From Bog-159 sp049516155 (GTDB taxonomy: Bacteria > Acidobacteriota > Terriglobia > Bryobacterales > Bryobacteraceae), in assembly GCA_049516155.1 (NCBI GenBank), contig JBEKTJ010000236.1, forward strand, positions 1 to 13,917: a DNA stretch of 13,917 bases, read 5' to 3'. Positions 7,862 through 13,917 of the stretch are shown here, in pieces (position 1 is the first letter of the stretch; the number at the start of each line of letters is the position of its first letter). The notes under the pieces are model-generated. The model ran no database searches. It was given only the letters and a program-made list of their open reading frames with translations, and was not told where the DNA came from. Made by a program: the position numbers and the translations under genes.

Positions 7862-8404
7862 CTACTGCGCCGTAAAATCCCAGGTCCGGGGAGCTTCATA
7901 CCGCGCCATCCACTCGCGTAGCCGATCGTAAGCCGAAAGCAGGAACGATCTTGCAACTGGTTCCGTGCAATCCAGGACGCTGGCGATCTGCAAGGGGTCC
8001 ATCTGATGATACTTGTGCATCAGCACCGCGGCGCGCTGTTTGCCAGGCATCGCGGCCATTACACGTTTCGCCATTTCAAAGACATCGGCCAATGGCCCCG
8101 GCGGCGCCTGGTTCTTCTTGTTCGGCAGCTCCTTCAGCGCCAGGTCGGTGGCCATGCGAAACAATCGCGTGGCCGGCTGGGCTGCGGGGCCGGACCGTTC
8201 GCCAGCAGAGCAATAAATCCGGAAGAACACTTCTATTGCGAGTTCCTCGGCAACGGCCTGGTCCTGTACCATACGGTACAGAAAGTGGACTACAGCCGCC
8301 CGGTGCCGTTGCAGTAAGACGGGAAGCGCCGCGCGCTCGCGGCTTCCGCCGGTCTCTAACATGGCGTGGCGCGACTGGCACCGCTCTTCAATTTGCCGGA
8401 ACAT
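7862..8404 (-). CDS. ECF-type RNA polymerase sigma factor
   Basis: A 180-aa protein with the two-domain layout of group 4 sigma factors. Region 2 is visible at residues 27-64 (ALPVLLQRHRAAVVHFLYRM, then AVAEELAIEVFFRIY, the -10 recognition helix). Region 4 is at 115-166: MAAMPGKQRAAVLMHKYHQM, DPLQIASVLDCTEPVARS (helix-turn-helix) and LLSAYDRLREWM. The linker 67-110 is short and Pro/Ala-rich. ECF genes are usually followed by an anti-sigma gene; here the next gene is the Wzt-like ATPase, so control may be by another route, or the factor may regulate envelope polysaccharide export (inference). The start at ATG 8404 has only AGGA very close to it; the ATG at residue 15 is a possible alternative. 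Confidence 0.87.
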   Translation of the reverse strand: MFRQIEERCQSRHAMLETGGSRERAALPVLLQRHRAAVVHFLYRMVQDQAVAEELAIEVFFRIYCSAGERSGPAAQPATRLFRMATDLALKELPNKKNQAPPGPLADVFEMAKRVMAAMPGKQRAAVLMHKYHQMDPLQIASVLDCTEPVARSFLLSAYDRLREWMARYEAPRTWDFTAQ

Positions 8405-8426
8405 GTTCCTATCGAGCCTCTAAACG

Positions 8427-8464
8427 CAACGGGATTAGGCAATCCCAACGGGATTAGGCAATCC
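8427..8464. repeat. Perfect 19-bp tandem direct repeat (two copies)
   Basis: CAACGGGATTAGGCAATCC occurs twice back to back with no mismatch or spacer, at 8427-8445 and 8446-8464. It lies 23 bases upstream of the sigma-factor ATG on the non-coding side, in or near the expected promoter or 5' leader. The repeat itself is directly seen. It could be a recent duplication or a pair of protein-binding sites. Confidence 0.9.
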
Positions 8465-8671
8465 GCGTGCCATGACGATTCGCCACCCGGCTATTGCAGG
8501 GCTCTATTGACAATCTGGCGGGCCTTCGCTGTTGCGTGTGGCGGGCACAGCGTGCAGAATCTTACATCGAATGCAGCAACTGCATACAGGGCGGCGGGTG
8601 GTGAAAACTGTCACAATCACGGTTCGCTCTTTTTTCCGTTAGAATGGGCGAGGGGCAAAAGGGGAGAATAA

Positions 8672-10084
8672 ATGGAAATGTCTGCGCAGGTATTGGTGGT
8701 GGACGATGATGCGGGTGAGCGGTCCGATCTGGCCGAAATGGTTTCGGCCTTCGGTTTTCAGGTGGCTACAGCGGCGGACGGCCGGGAGGCGCTTGAAACG
8801 CTGGCATCGTTTCCGGCAAATGCCATCCTGACAGACTTGATGATGCCGGGTATGGACGGCATCGAACTGCTGAAGGAACTGGCCGCGCACGGCGACCGTA
8901 CGCCCACAATCGTGCTCACGGCTTTCGGAAGCATCGACCGGGCGATCTCCATCGTGCACGACCTGAAAGCCTTCTGGTTTGTCGAAAAGCCCGTGCAGCC
9001 AGGCGTTATGCGGGCTCTTCTGGAACGCGCGATTCAGCAGAGCCGCCTCGCCGAGGAGACCGATCGCCTGAGCCGGCAACTCAGTTATCAGGGCGTTTTA
9101 GGCGATATGGTGGGCGATTCGGCGCCCATTAAGGAGGTCTTCTCTCTCATCCGCCAAGTCGCGCCGACCACCGCGTCGGTTCTGATCACCGGTGAGAGCG
9201 GCACGGGCAAAGAACTGGTGGCGCGCGCCATTCATCGCCTCAGTCCGCGAAGCGGCGGCCCATTCGTGGCGGTGAATTGCGCTGCGTTGCCGGAGAGCCT
9301 GGTGGAAAGCGAACTATTCGGCCACGAGAAGGGCGCATTTACCGGAGCCGCGGCGCGCCGCGCAGGATGTTTCGAACAAGCCCAAAACGGCACTCTGTTG
9401 CTCGATGAAATCGGCGAGATGCCAGTGGCCACGCAAGCCAAGCTGCTGCGCGTGATTGAGGAGTCGAAAGTACGCCGGTTGGGCGGCGCTATCGACCTTC
9501 CAATCTCGGTGCGAGTTCTGGCGGCGACCAACCGCTCGCCCGAAAAAGCCATACAGGAAAAACATTTGCGCGAGGATTTGTACTACCGTCTCAACGTTTT
9601 CCACATTTCGTTGCCGCCTCTGCGCGAACGGAAGCAGGATATTTCAGCGATCGCGGCGGCACTGATTGGGAGCCTGAATCAAAAGCACGACTGCCGCGTG
9701 ACGCACTTGAGTCCGGAGGCGCTGGCCCGATTGGAAGCGGGTTCCTGGCCGGGCAACGTCCGCGAACTGCGAAACACCATCGAACGCGCGGTCATCGTGG
9801 CGGGCAAAGGCGAGATCCAGCTTCAACATCTTCCCGGATCGTTTGTACCGCAACCTCAGCAGTCCCCGTCGCTGCGGAATTCGCAGGATCAGGATGAGAA
9901 CGTATTGTCGATACGCGCCGGCGCGCAGATGCGGGAAGTTGAAGAGGCTTATATCCGCCTGGTCTTGCGGCACACGAGCAACAATAAGCGCCGGGCGGCG
10001 AAGGTGCTGGGTATTTGCCTGCGCACCCTGCATGGCAAGCTTCGTTCCTTCGAAGACCGGAATGCGCAAAGCGCCGGCGCCTGA
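8672..10084 (+). CDS. NtrC-family sigma-54-dependent response regulator
   Basis: A 470-aa three-domain regulator. The receiver domain (about 5-120) has the acidic pair D11/D12, phospho-acceptor Asp55 (AILTDLMMPG), T83 and K106 (EKP). The AAA+ domain (about 147-385) has Walker A GESGTGKE (174-181), the sigma-54 contact loop GAFTGA intact at 221-226, Walker B TLLLDEIGE (241-249), and the RLNVFHISLPPLRER and GNVREL motifs. A Fis-type helix-turn-helix follows at about 420-460 (NNKRRAAKVLGICLRTLHGKL). Every residue needed to activate RNA polymerase-sigma-54 is present. The start at 8672 has GGGGAG (8661-8666) five bases upstream; an ATG two codons later is also possible. It faces a histidine kinase gene tail to tail with a 17-base gap, and a sigma-54 promoter lies beyond the kinase at 10976, so it probably activates the receptor operon on the right. 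Confidence 0.96.
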   Translation: MEMSAQVLVVDDDAGERSDLAEMVSAFGFQVATAADGREALETLASFPANAILTDLMMPGMDGIELLKELAAHGDRTPTIVLTAFGSIDRAISIVHDLKAFWFVEKPVQPGVMRALLERAIQQSRLAEETDRLSRQLSYQGVLGDMVGDSAPIKEVFSLIRQVAPTTASVLITGESGTGKELVARAIHRLSPRSGGPFVAVNCAALPESLVESELFGHEKGAFTGAAARRAGCFEQAQNGTLLLDEIGEMPVATQAKLLRVIEESKVRRLGGAIDLPISVRVLAATNRSPEKAIQEKHLREDLYYRLNVFHISLPPLRERKQDISAIAAALIGSLNQKHDCRVTHLSPEALARLEAGSWPGNVRELRNTIERAVIVAGKGEIQLQHLPGSFVPQPQQSPSLRNSQDQDENVLSIRAGAQMREVEEAYIRLVLRHTSNNKRRAAKVLGICLRTLHGKLRSFEDRNAQSAGA

Positions 10085-10101
10085 GCGTCGCCGTTTTGCA
10101 C

Positions 10102-10803
10102 TTAGTCCGCCGGCAGAGTAAAACGGAACAGTCCTCCGGCGTCGTCCGTGGATTCGGCCCATATACGTCCACCGTGGCGCTCCAGGATCGTCCGGCAAAT
10201 CGCCAGGCCTAAACCGGGGCCCGGGAGCCGATTGCCCTGCAAGCGCACGAATGGCCGGAAGATGCTCTCCAGGTAGGGCGCCGCGACACCCGGGCCATTG
10301 TCGCGAACGGTAAATAGCCACTCATCCTCTCGTTTTTCAGCGCTGATTTGGATTTCAGGCGGGGCCGCGTTCCGGTGCCGAAGAGAGTTATGGAGCAGAT
10401 TCTCGAAGACTTCCATCAGCCGGTCCGGGTCTCCGCTAACACGCGGCAGCTTACTCTTCGTGACGTTGGCGTGGTTGGCGCGCAGTTCGTTATCGAGCTT
10501 CGCCAAGACAGCCCGGAACAGCACATCCAGGGGCGCGGGCTGGAATGCTTCCCTGCGGATTTGCAACGCAATCGAATAACTGGCGATGCCATCGGCAAGC
10601 AAATCGATCTTCCTGGCGCCGTCGACAATGAACCCCAGGCGTTCTTCAAGTCCGGGTACCTGCGCAGCTTGGCGATCCTTCAGAAGCAAATCGGTATGCA
10701 CGCGGATGGCGCGCAGAGCGGTCCTCAAATCGTGAGAAGCGTGCAATAGGAATTCGCCGGACTCAAGCGCGTCCGTCTGTGGTTTCCCCGCCTCTGGCAG
10801 CAT
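10102..10803 (-). CDS. Soluble histidine kinase without a sensor domain
   Basis: From ATG at 10803 this is 233 aa. The dimerisation/phosphoacceptor helix is near the N-terminus (LLHASHDLRTALRAIRVHTD; phospho-His H24). The HATPase domain follows, with the N-box FENLLHNSLRH (N135, N139), G1 box DNGPGV (D168-V173), the FRPFVRL segment and G2 box GPGLGLAI (195-202). No transmembrane segment, PAS, GAF or receiver domain is present, so signal input must come from a partner or the cytoplasm. The natural partner is the converging NtrC-type regulator. The start is uncertain: the frame is open to 11016, but that extension looks non-coding and has no domain. The best Shine-Dalgarno upstream (AGGAGG, about 10860) precedes an out-of-frame ATG at 10852, whose 29-codon ORF overlaps this start. 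Confidence 0.87.
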   Translation of the reverse strand: MLPEAGKPQTDALESGEFLLHASHDLRTALRAIRVHTDLLLKDRQAAQVPGLEERLGFIVDGARKIDLLADGIASYSIALQIRREAFQPAPLDVLFRAVLAKLDNELRANHANVTKSKLPRVSGDPDRLMEVFENLLHNSLRHRNAAPPEIQISAEKREDEWLFTVRDNGPGVAAPYLESIFRPFVRLQGNRLPGPGLGLAICRTILERHGGRIWAESTDDAGGLFRFTLPAD

Positions 10804-10975
10804 AATCACAGCATAGCGCTTGGAGCGGGCAGGCCCCGCGGAGGCGCCCCATGCTGCACCCTCCTGCGAAGTCGCGCTACAATTTCTGCACACTAGGTAA
10901 CATCCTGCCCTGTCGAGTCCAAAAGTGGCCTGTCGGGATACTGGGCGGCGCCAACATGCTCCAGCCAGAGTCATT
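10804..10975. other. Divergent regulatory region, kinase-proximal half
   Basis: This non-coding stretch separates the kinase start from the sigma-54 promoter. It holds the AGGAGG plus ATG (10852, minus strand) of a 29-codon ORF out of frame with the kinase, and two direct CCTGTCG repeats (entered separately). I see no convincing sigma-70 promoter for the kinase. Confidence 0.4.
10909..10937. repeat. Two CCTGTCG-type direct repeats, candidate activator sites
   Basis: CCTGTCGAG at 10909-10917 and CCTGTCGGG at 10929-10937 are spaced 20 bases apart start to start, about two helical turns. They lie roughly 65-95 bases upstream of the start point expected from the sigma-54 promoter at 10976, the usual range for enhancer-binding protein sites. 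The repeats are seen; binding by the NtrC-type regulator is inferred. Confidence 0.3.
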
Positions 10976-10992
10976 TTGGCACAAGGATTGCT
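10976..10992 (+). promoter_or_regulatory. Sigma-54 (RpoN) promoter for the receptor-YfiR operon
   Basis: TTGGCACAAGGATTGCT matches the -24/-12 consensus YTGGCACG-N4-TTGCW at every conserved position except one (A for the G after GGCAC), with exact GG-to-GC spacing: GG at 10978-10979 and GC at 10990-10991. It points toward the TonB-dependent receptor, with a predicted start near 11003. An intact GAFTGA activator is encoded 0.9 kb away. The motif is directly seen; activity is inferred. Confidence 0.75.
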
Positions 10993-11054
10993 CTTCGTAT
11001 CCGAATCGAAAATCAAGGATAATGTGCGCTGGCTGGTAGCGGTTCGAAAAGACC

Positions 11055-11096
11055 TGCGGCTTTCCGCAAGCGTAAGCGCCCTGCAAGACCTTGCGG
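11055..11096 (+). promoter_or_regulatory. Leader RNA region with competing hairpins
   Basis: In the predicted 5' leader, TGCGG (11055-11059) can pair with CCGCA (11064-11068) across a CTTT loop. CCGCAAG (11064-11070) can instead pair perfectly with CTTGCGG (11090-11096). A third option is CTGCAA/TTGCGG (11081-11086/11091-11096) around GACC. The alternatives share strands and so exclude each other, as in attenuators and riboswitches. No U-run follows, and I recognise no known aptamer. Confidence 0.3.
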
Positions 11097-11138
11097 TGTG
11101 GTCAGTGGGAAATCTTTGTAATAAACTTGGAGCTTAAT

Positions 11139-11177
11139 ATGCGATCTTCGACGGCGCTACGGGATTCGTCCCTGTGA
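11139..11177 (+). CDS. Short leader ORF (12 aa) coupled to the receptor
   Basis: The ORF encodes MRSSTALRDSSL and its stop TGA overlaps the receptor GTG start (GTGA). It has a good Shine-Dalgarno, GGAG at 11129-11132, six bases before its ATG, whereas the receptor GTG has none. The arrangement suggests that ribosomes entering here re-initiate on the receptor gene. The peptide itself has no recognisable feature. Confidence 0.45.
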   Translation: MRSSTALRDSSL

Positions 11178-13180
11178 AGACATTGCGGGTGTTATGCTTT
11201 CTAGCCGTGTTTGGGCAGCTCGTTAAGGGCGATCAGACCCCGCCGGGCGCCGGAGGCCCGAGCGATGTGGCGGCGCTGAAGACGCTCACCCTCGAAGAAC
11301 TGTCGCAAATTGAAGTAACCACGCCTTCCAAAGAGCCGGTGAAGGCTTTTCAGACCCCGTCCGCCATCTTCGTCATTACCGGAGAGGATATTCGCCGGTC
11401 CGGCGCTACCTGCATCCCGGAGGCGCTGCGGCTCGCGCCCGGCGTGGAGGTTGCCCGCATCGACTCGAATACCTGGTCGATCGGGATTCGCGGCTTTGGA
11501 ACCAATTTGACGCGATCGGTTCTGGTGCTTATCGATGGCCGCACCGTCTATACCCCCCTATTTGATGGGACGTATTGGGATGTGCAAGACACCATGATGG
11601 AGGATATCGACCGCATCGAAGTGATCCGCGGCTCGGGCGGCACCATCTGGGGCCCGAATGCGGTGAACGGTGTGATCAACGTCATCACCAAGAGCGCCAA
11701 AGAGACAAAGGGAACCTTGATCTCCGCGGGCGGAGGAAACTTTGAACAGGGCTTCCTGAATGCCCGGTACGGGGGCGGCAACGGCGACGACTTCAACTAT
11801 CGAGTCTACGGCAAAGGCTTTACGCGCGGCCCCGAACACGACCCAGGGCAGAATTACGACGACTGGCGCGCTGCCCAAGCCGGCTTTCGTCTGGACTGGG
11901 AAGAGCATAATCGCGACACGTTTACCCTGCAGGGCGATGTGTACGACGAGGAAGCCGGCGAGAGCGTCGGGGCCACCAGTTATACGCCGCCGTATTCACA
12001 GACTATAAACTCCAACGCGCTGCTCTCCGGCGAAAACGTGATGGCCCGTTGGGAAAGAGTCGTCAACGACGGCAACGATATCCATTTACAAGCTTACTGG
12101 GATCGCACTAATCGCCAAGGGGCCAACTTTGCGGAGATCCGCAATACCTTCGACATCGATTTCCTGCAGCGCGTGCGATTGCCATTCCGCCAACAGCTTT
12201 CATGGGGACTGGGAGCGCGTGTCGATCCGGTTGACGACACCGAGGTGGTTTCAGGGCTGCAATTCCTTCCGCTTAAGCGGACAGACTATCTCTTTACCGG
12301 GTTCGTGCAGGATGAAATCGGCTTGGTGGATCGCCGCCTGACTTTGATCCTTGGAACTAAACTGGTGCGCACGAATTTTACCGGCATCGCTCCCCAACCG
12401 AGTGTCCGGCTGCTGTGGACGCCGAGCGAAAAGCAAACCGTTTGGGCCGCCCTTACGCACGCCCTGCGCACGCCTTCCGACGCCGAGGAGGACTTCTATC
12501 TCCTGGGCTTAGTCGCGATACTGAAGAACGGCACCCCCTTTCTGGCGCGATTCAACGCCAATTCTTACTTCGCGCCGGAACAGCTCAATGGCTCGGAATT
12601 GGGCTACCGCCGCATCCTCGGCAAGACCCTGTATCTGGATATCGCGGCCTTCTATAACCACTACCACGATCTCGAAAGCGAAGACATCACCGGCGCGCCT
12701 TACACCGAAGATGAGCCGCCCCCCACGCATCTTCTGTTGCCGGCGGAATTCGGCAACGGTCTGCTAGCCTACACCAAGGGCGTGGAAGTCGCTCCGGAAT
12801 GGAGGCCTTCCAACTTTTGGCGGCTGCGCGGCTCTTATTCGTATCTGCATATGGACGTCTATCGATCCGCGCACGACACTGAAAACGTCGAGGCCCCCGC
12901 GTCCATCTCCGGGGCCAGTCCCCAGCATCAAGTTTCCGTGCAGTCTGCGTTCGACCTTACCAAGAAGCTGCAGTTGGATCTTGCCTATCGATTCGTGAGC
13001 GCTCTGCCGGCCCTCGCAGTCCCCGCTTATTCCACGGCCGATGTCCGCTTTGGCTGGCAATTCAGCCGTCAATTCGAACTTTCGTTAGTCGGGCAGAATC
13101 TCTTCCAACCGTGGCATTTGGAGAACGGACCGGTTGGCATTGTGAGAGGCGCCTATGCAAGACTGACATGGATCAAATGA
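11174..13180 (+). CDS. TonB-dependent outer-membrane receptor
   Basis: The 668-aa product has a signal peptide (MKTLRVLCFLAVFGQLVKG), a short region TLEELSQIEVTT (39-50) that precedes the plug in this receptor class, and a plug domain at about 60-175: QTPSAIFVITGEDIRRSG, the IRGFG motif (105-109), VLVLIDGRTVYTP and IDRIEVIRGSGGTIWGPNAV...GVINVITK. The rest is a long beta-barrel with alternating aromatic strands, ending NLFQPWHLENGP...ARLTWIK. Size and order are normal for ligand-gated receptors. The GTG start is chosen because an in-frame stop lies at 11135-11137 and the signal peptide begins there; it overlaps a short leader ORF. Linkage to yfiR and a CHASE8 gene points to a sensing or envelope-signalling role rather than simple uptake. 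The substrate is unknown. Confidence 0.95.
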   Translation: MKTLRVLCFLAVFGQLVKGDQTPPGAGGPSDVAALKTLTLEELSQIEVTTPSKEPVKAFQTPSAIFVITGEDIRRSGATCIPEALRLAPGVEVARIDSNTWSIGIRGFGTNLTRSVLVLIDGRTVYTPLFDGTYWDVQDTMMEDIDRIEVIRGSGGTIWGPNAVNGVINVITKSAKETKGTLISAGGGNFEQGFLNARYGGGNGDDFNYRVYGKGFTRGPEHDPGQNYDDWRAAQAGFRLDWEEHNRDTFTLQGDVYDEEAGESVGATSYTPPYSQTINSNALLSGENVMARWERVVNDGNDIHLQAYWDRTNRQGANFAEIRNTFDIDFLQRVRLPFRQQLSWGLGARVDPVDDTEVVSGLQFLPLKRTDYLFTGFVQDEIGLVDRRLTLILGTKLVRTNFTGIAPQPSVRLLWTPSEKQTVWAALTHALRTPSDAEEDFYLLGLVAILKNGTPFLARFNANSYFAPEQLNGSELGYRRILGKTLYLDIAAFYNHYHDLESEDITGAPYTEDEPPPTHLLLPAEFGNGLLAYTKGVEVAPEWRPSNFWRLRGSYSYLHMDVYRSAHDTENVEAPASISGASPQHQVSVQSAFDLTKKLQLDLAYRFVSALPALAVPAYSTADVRFGWQFSRQFELSLVGQNLFQPWHLENGPVGIVRGAYARLTWIK

Positions 13181-13758
13181 CCCGGAACGGCTTCCGCCGA
13201 TCAAGGGACCGGTCCGGCCGGTTGCTACGCCATTCCGCGATTTCGGTCTGCCTGATTGCGGCTCTCAGCCTGGAACTGCCGTGCTCCAGCCTGGCGGCGG
13301 ATGAACCGTCGGAATACCAGGTGAAGGCGGTATTTGTGCTGAACTTCACTAAATTCGTTGAATGGCCGGCGACGGCATTCGCGGCCGCGGATTCGCCGAT
13401 TTCCATCTGCATTTTCGGAGACGACCCTTTCGGGAGCGCTCTGGATCAGATCGTGGCCGGAGAGGTGGTCAACGGCCGCAGAGTTGCGACCCAAAGGATC
13501 AAGCACCCTCCCCAGCCGAAATCGTGCCAGTTGCTGTTCATCGGCAGATCTGAAAAGGACATCCCCAAAATTCTACCCAGCTTGGGACCCGGAGTTCTGA
13601 CCATCGGCGAGGGGGAAGGTTTTATACGCGACGGCGGCATGATCGCTTTTGTGCTTGAAAACCGGCGCGTGCGGTTCGAGATCAATCAGGCCGGCGCGGA
13701 GAGTGCCGGGATCAAGCTGAGTTCGAGACTGTTAAATGTAGCGAAATCCGTCGAATGA
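13177..13758 (+). CDS. YfiR-family (DUF4154) periplasmic regulator
   Basis: The 193-aa product has an Arg-rich n-region, hydrophobic core SAISVCLIAALSLEL and cleavage after SSLAA near residue 41, so the mature protein is periplasmic. The family core is EYQVKAVFVLNFTKFVEWP (47-65), ISICIFGDDPFG (76-87), CQLLFIGRSE (117-126), VLTIGEGEGFI (140-150) and the end segment GGMIAFVLENRRVRFEIN...GIKLSSRLLNVAK. In Pseudomonas, YfiR represses the diguanylate cyclase YfiN/TpbB. Here the likely partner is the CHASE8 protein encoded next. The ATG at 13177 overlaps the receptor stop (ATGA); an in-frame ATG three codons earlier (13168) is possible. Cys residues remaining after cleavage are C78 and C117; whether they pair is unknown. 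Confidence 0.93.
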   Translation: MTRNGFRRSRDRSGRLLRHSAISVCLIAALSLELPCSSLAADEPSEYQVKAVFVLNFTKFVEWPATAFAAADSPISICIFGDDPFGSALDQIVAGEVVNGRRVATQRIKHPPQPKSCQLLFIGRSEKDIPKILPSLGPGVLTIGEGEGFIRDGGMIAFVLENRRVRFEINQAGAESAGIKLSSRLLNVAKSVE

Positions 13759-13776
13759 GTTAACACGACGCCGGCT

Positions 13777-13917
13777 ATGCCTACTTTTCGCGACATCCCG
13801 ATCAAGCAGAAGCTGTTGATCATCAGCATGGCGACCACCTCGGCGGCCATGGTGTTGGCTGGTGTCGGGATCGTCGCCTCCGACTCGCTTCTGTTCCGCA
13901 GGGATTTACGGCGCGAT
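13777..13917 (+). CDS. CHASE8-type membrane signalling protein, N-terminus only
   Basis: Forty-seven codons are present before the right edge. The start MPTFRDIPIKQKLLIISMAT, followed by a hydrophobic helix (about residues 12-35) and then VASDSLLFRRDLRRD, matches the N-terminal membrane helix and entry into the periplasmic CHASE8 domain found in YfiN-like diguanylate cyclases and in hybrid histidine kinases. The output domain lies outside the window, so cyclase versus kinase cannot be decided. The 18-base gap to yfiR on the same strand indicates one operon. In the Pseudomonas YfiBNR system the equivalent membrane protein is held off by YfiR. Confidence 0.8.
   Translation, partial: MPTFRDIPIKQKLLIISMATTSAAMVLAGVGIVASDSLLFRRDLRRD

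Noticed and set aside
8427..8464. CRISPR-like array
   Set aside because: The two 19-bp units abut with no spacer, so this is a plain tandem duplication.
8507..8535. Sigma-70 promoter (TTGACA at 8507-8512) for the response regulator
   Set aside because: No acceptable -10 hexamer at 16-18 bp; TAGAAT at 8640-8645 also lacks a matching -35.
10804..11016. N-terminal extension of the kinase to 11016
   Set aside because: It covers the sigma-54 promoter, has no domain or membrane helix, and its composition does not look coding.
11029..11110. Possible c-di-GMP-I riboswitch before the receptor (contains GGTAGCGGTT)
   Set aside because: The rest of the aptamer core (GGGCAAACC, ACGCAAAGCC) is absent upstream, so only a short chance match remains.

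Overview
The window looks like a GC-rich Gram-negative chromosome. The combination of a TonB-dependent receptor, YfiR and CHASE8 genes, a sodium:solute symporter/M24 peptidase pair and a Wzt-like ATPase suggests an acidobacterium of the Bryobacterales/Solibacter type. This is an inference from gene content only; no rRNA or marker gene is present.

Layout. (a) 1-1223, minus: a secreted class C beta-lactamase-like serine hydrolase, cut off at the left edge. (b) 1280-1957, minus: a small signal-peptide-like ORF and a compact ribbon-helix-helix antitoxin/MazF toxin pair. (c) 2211-3435, minus: an HNH-like (HNN) nuclease fused to an alpha-helical TPR-like region, split by a one-base frameshift. Segments (b) and (c) look like an accessory patch. 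(d) 3636-6162, minus: an M24 proline peptidase gene broken by a small deletion that removed the metal-binding His segment, translationally coupled to an intact SSF symporter. (e) 6163-6360: decayed relics of a tandem duplication of the DUF167 and symporter genes. (f) 6361-8404, minus: a likely operon of ECF-type sigma factor, Wzt-like polysaccharide-export ATPase and DUF167 protein, with a perfect 19-bp tandem repeat upstream. (g) 8672-10803: an NtrC-type sigma-54 response regulator (plus) facing a small soluble histidine kinase (minus), tail to tail. (h) 10804-11173: a regulatory region with a near-consensus sigma-54 promoter, a possible structured leader and a short leader ORF. (i) 11174-13917, plus: TonB-dependent receptor, periplasmic YfiR and the start of a CHASE8-type membrane signalling protein, joined by a 4-bp overlap and an 18-bp gap.

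The most coherent story is the right half. A two-component system with a sigma-54 activator lies next to a sigma-54 promoter that points into a receptor-YfiR-CHASE8 operon. The likely circuit is an outer-membrane receptor feeding a periplasmic regulator and an inner-membrane signalling enzyme, with the operon switched on by the adjacent regulator. The left half is notable for gene decay: one frameshift, one in-gene deletion and one collapsed tandem duplication within about 4 kb.
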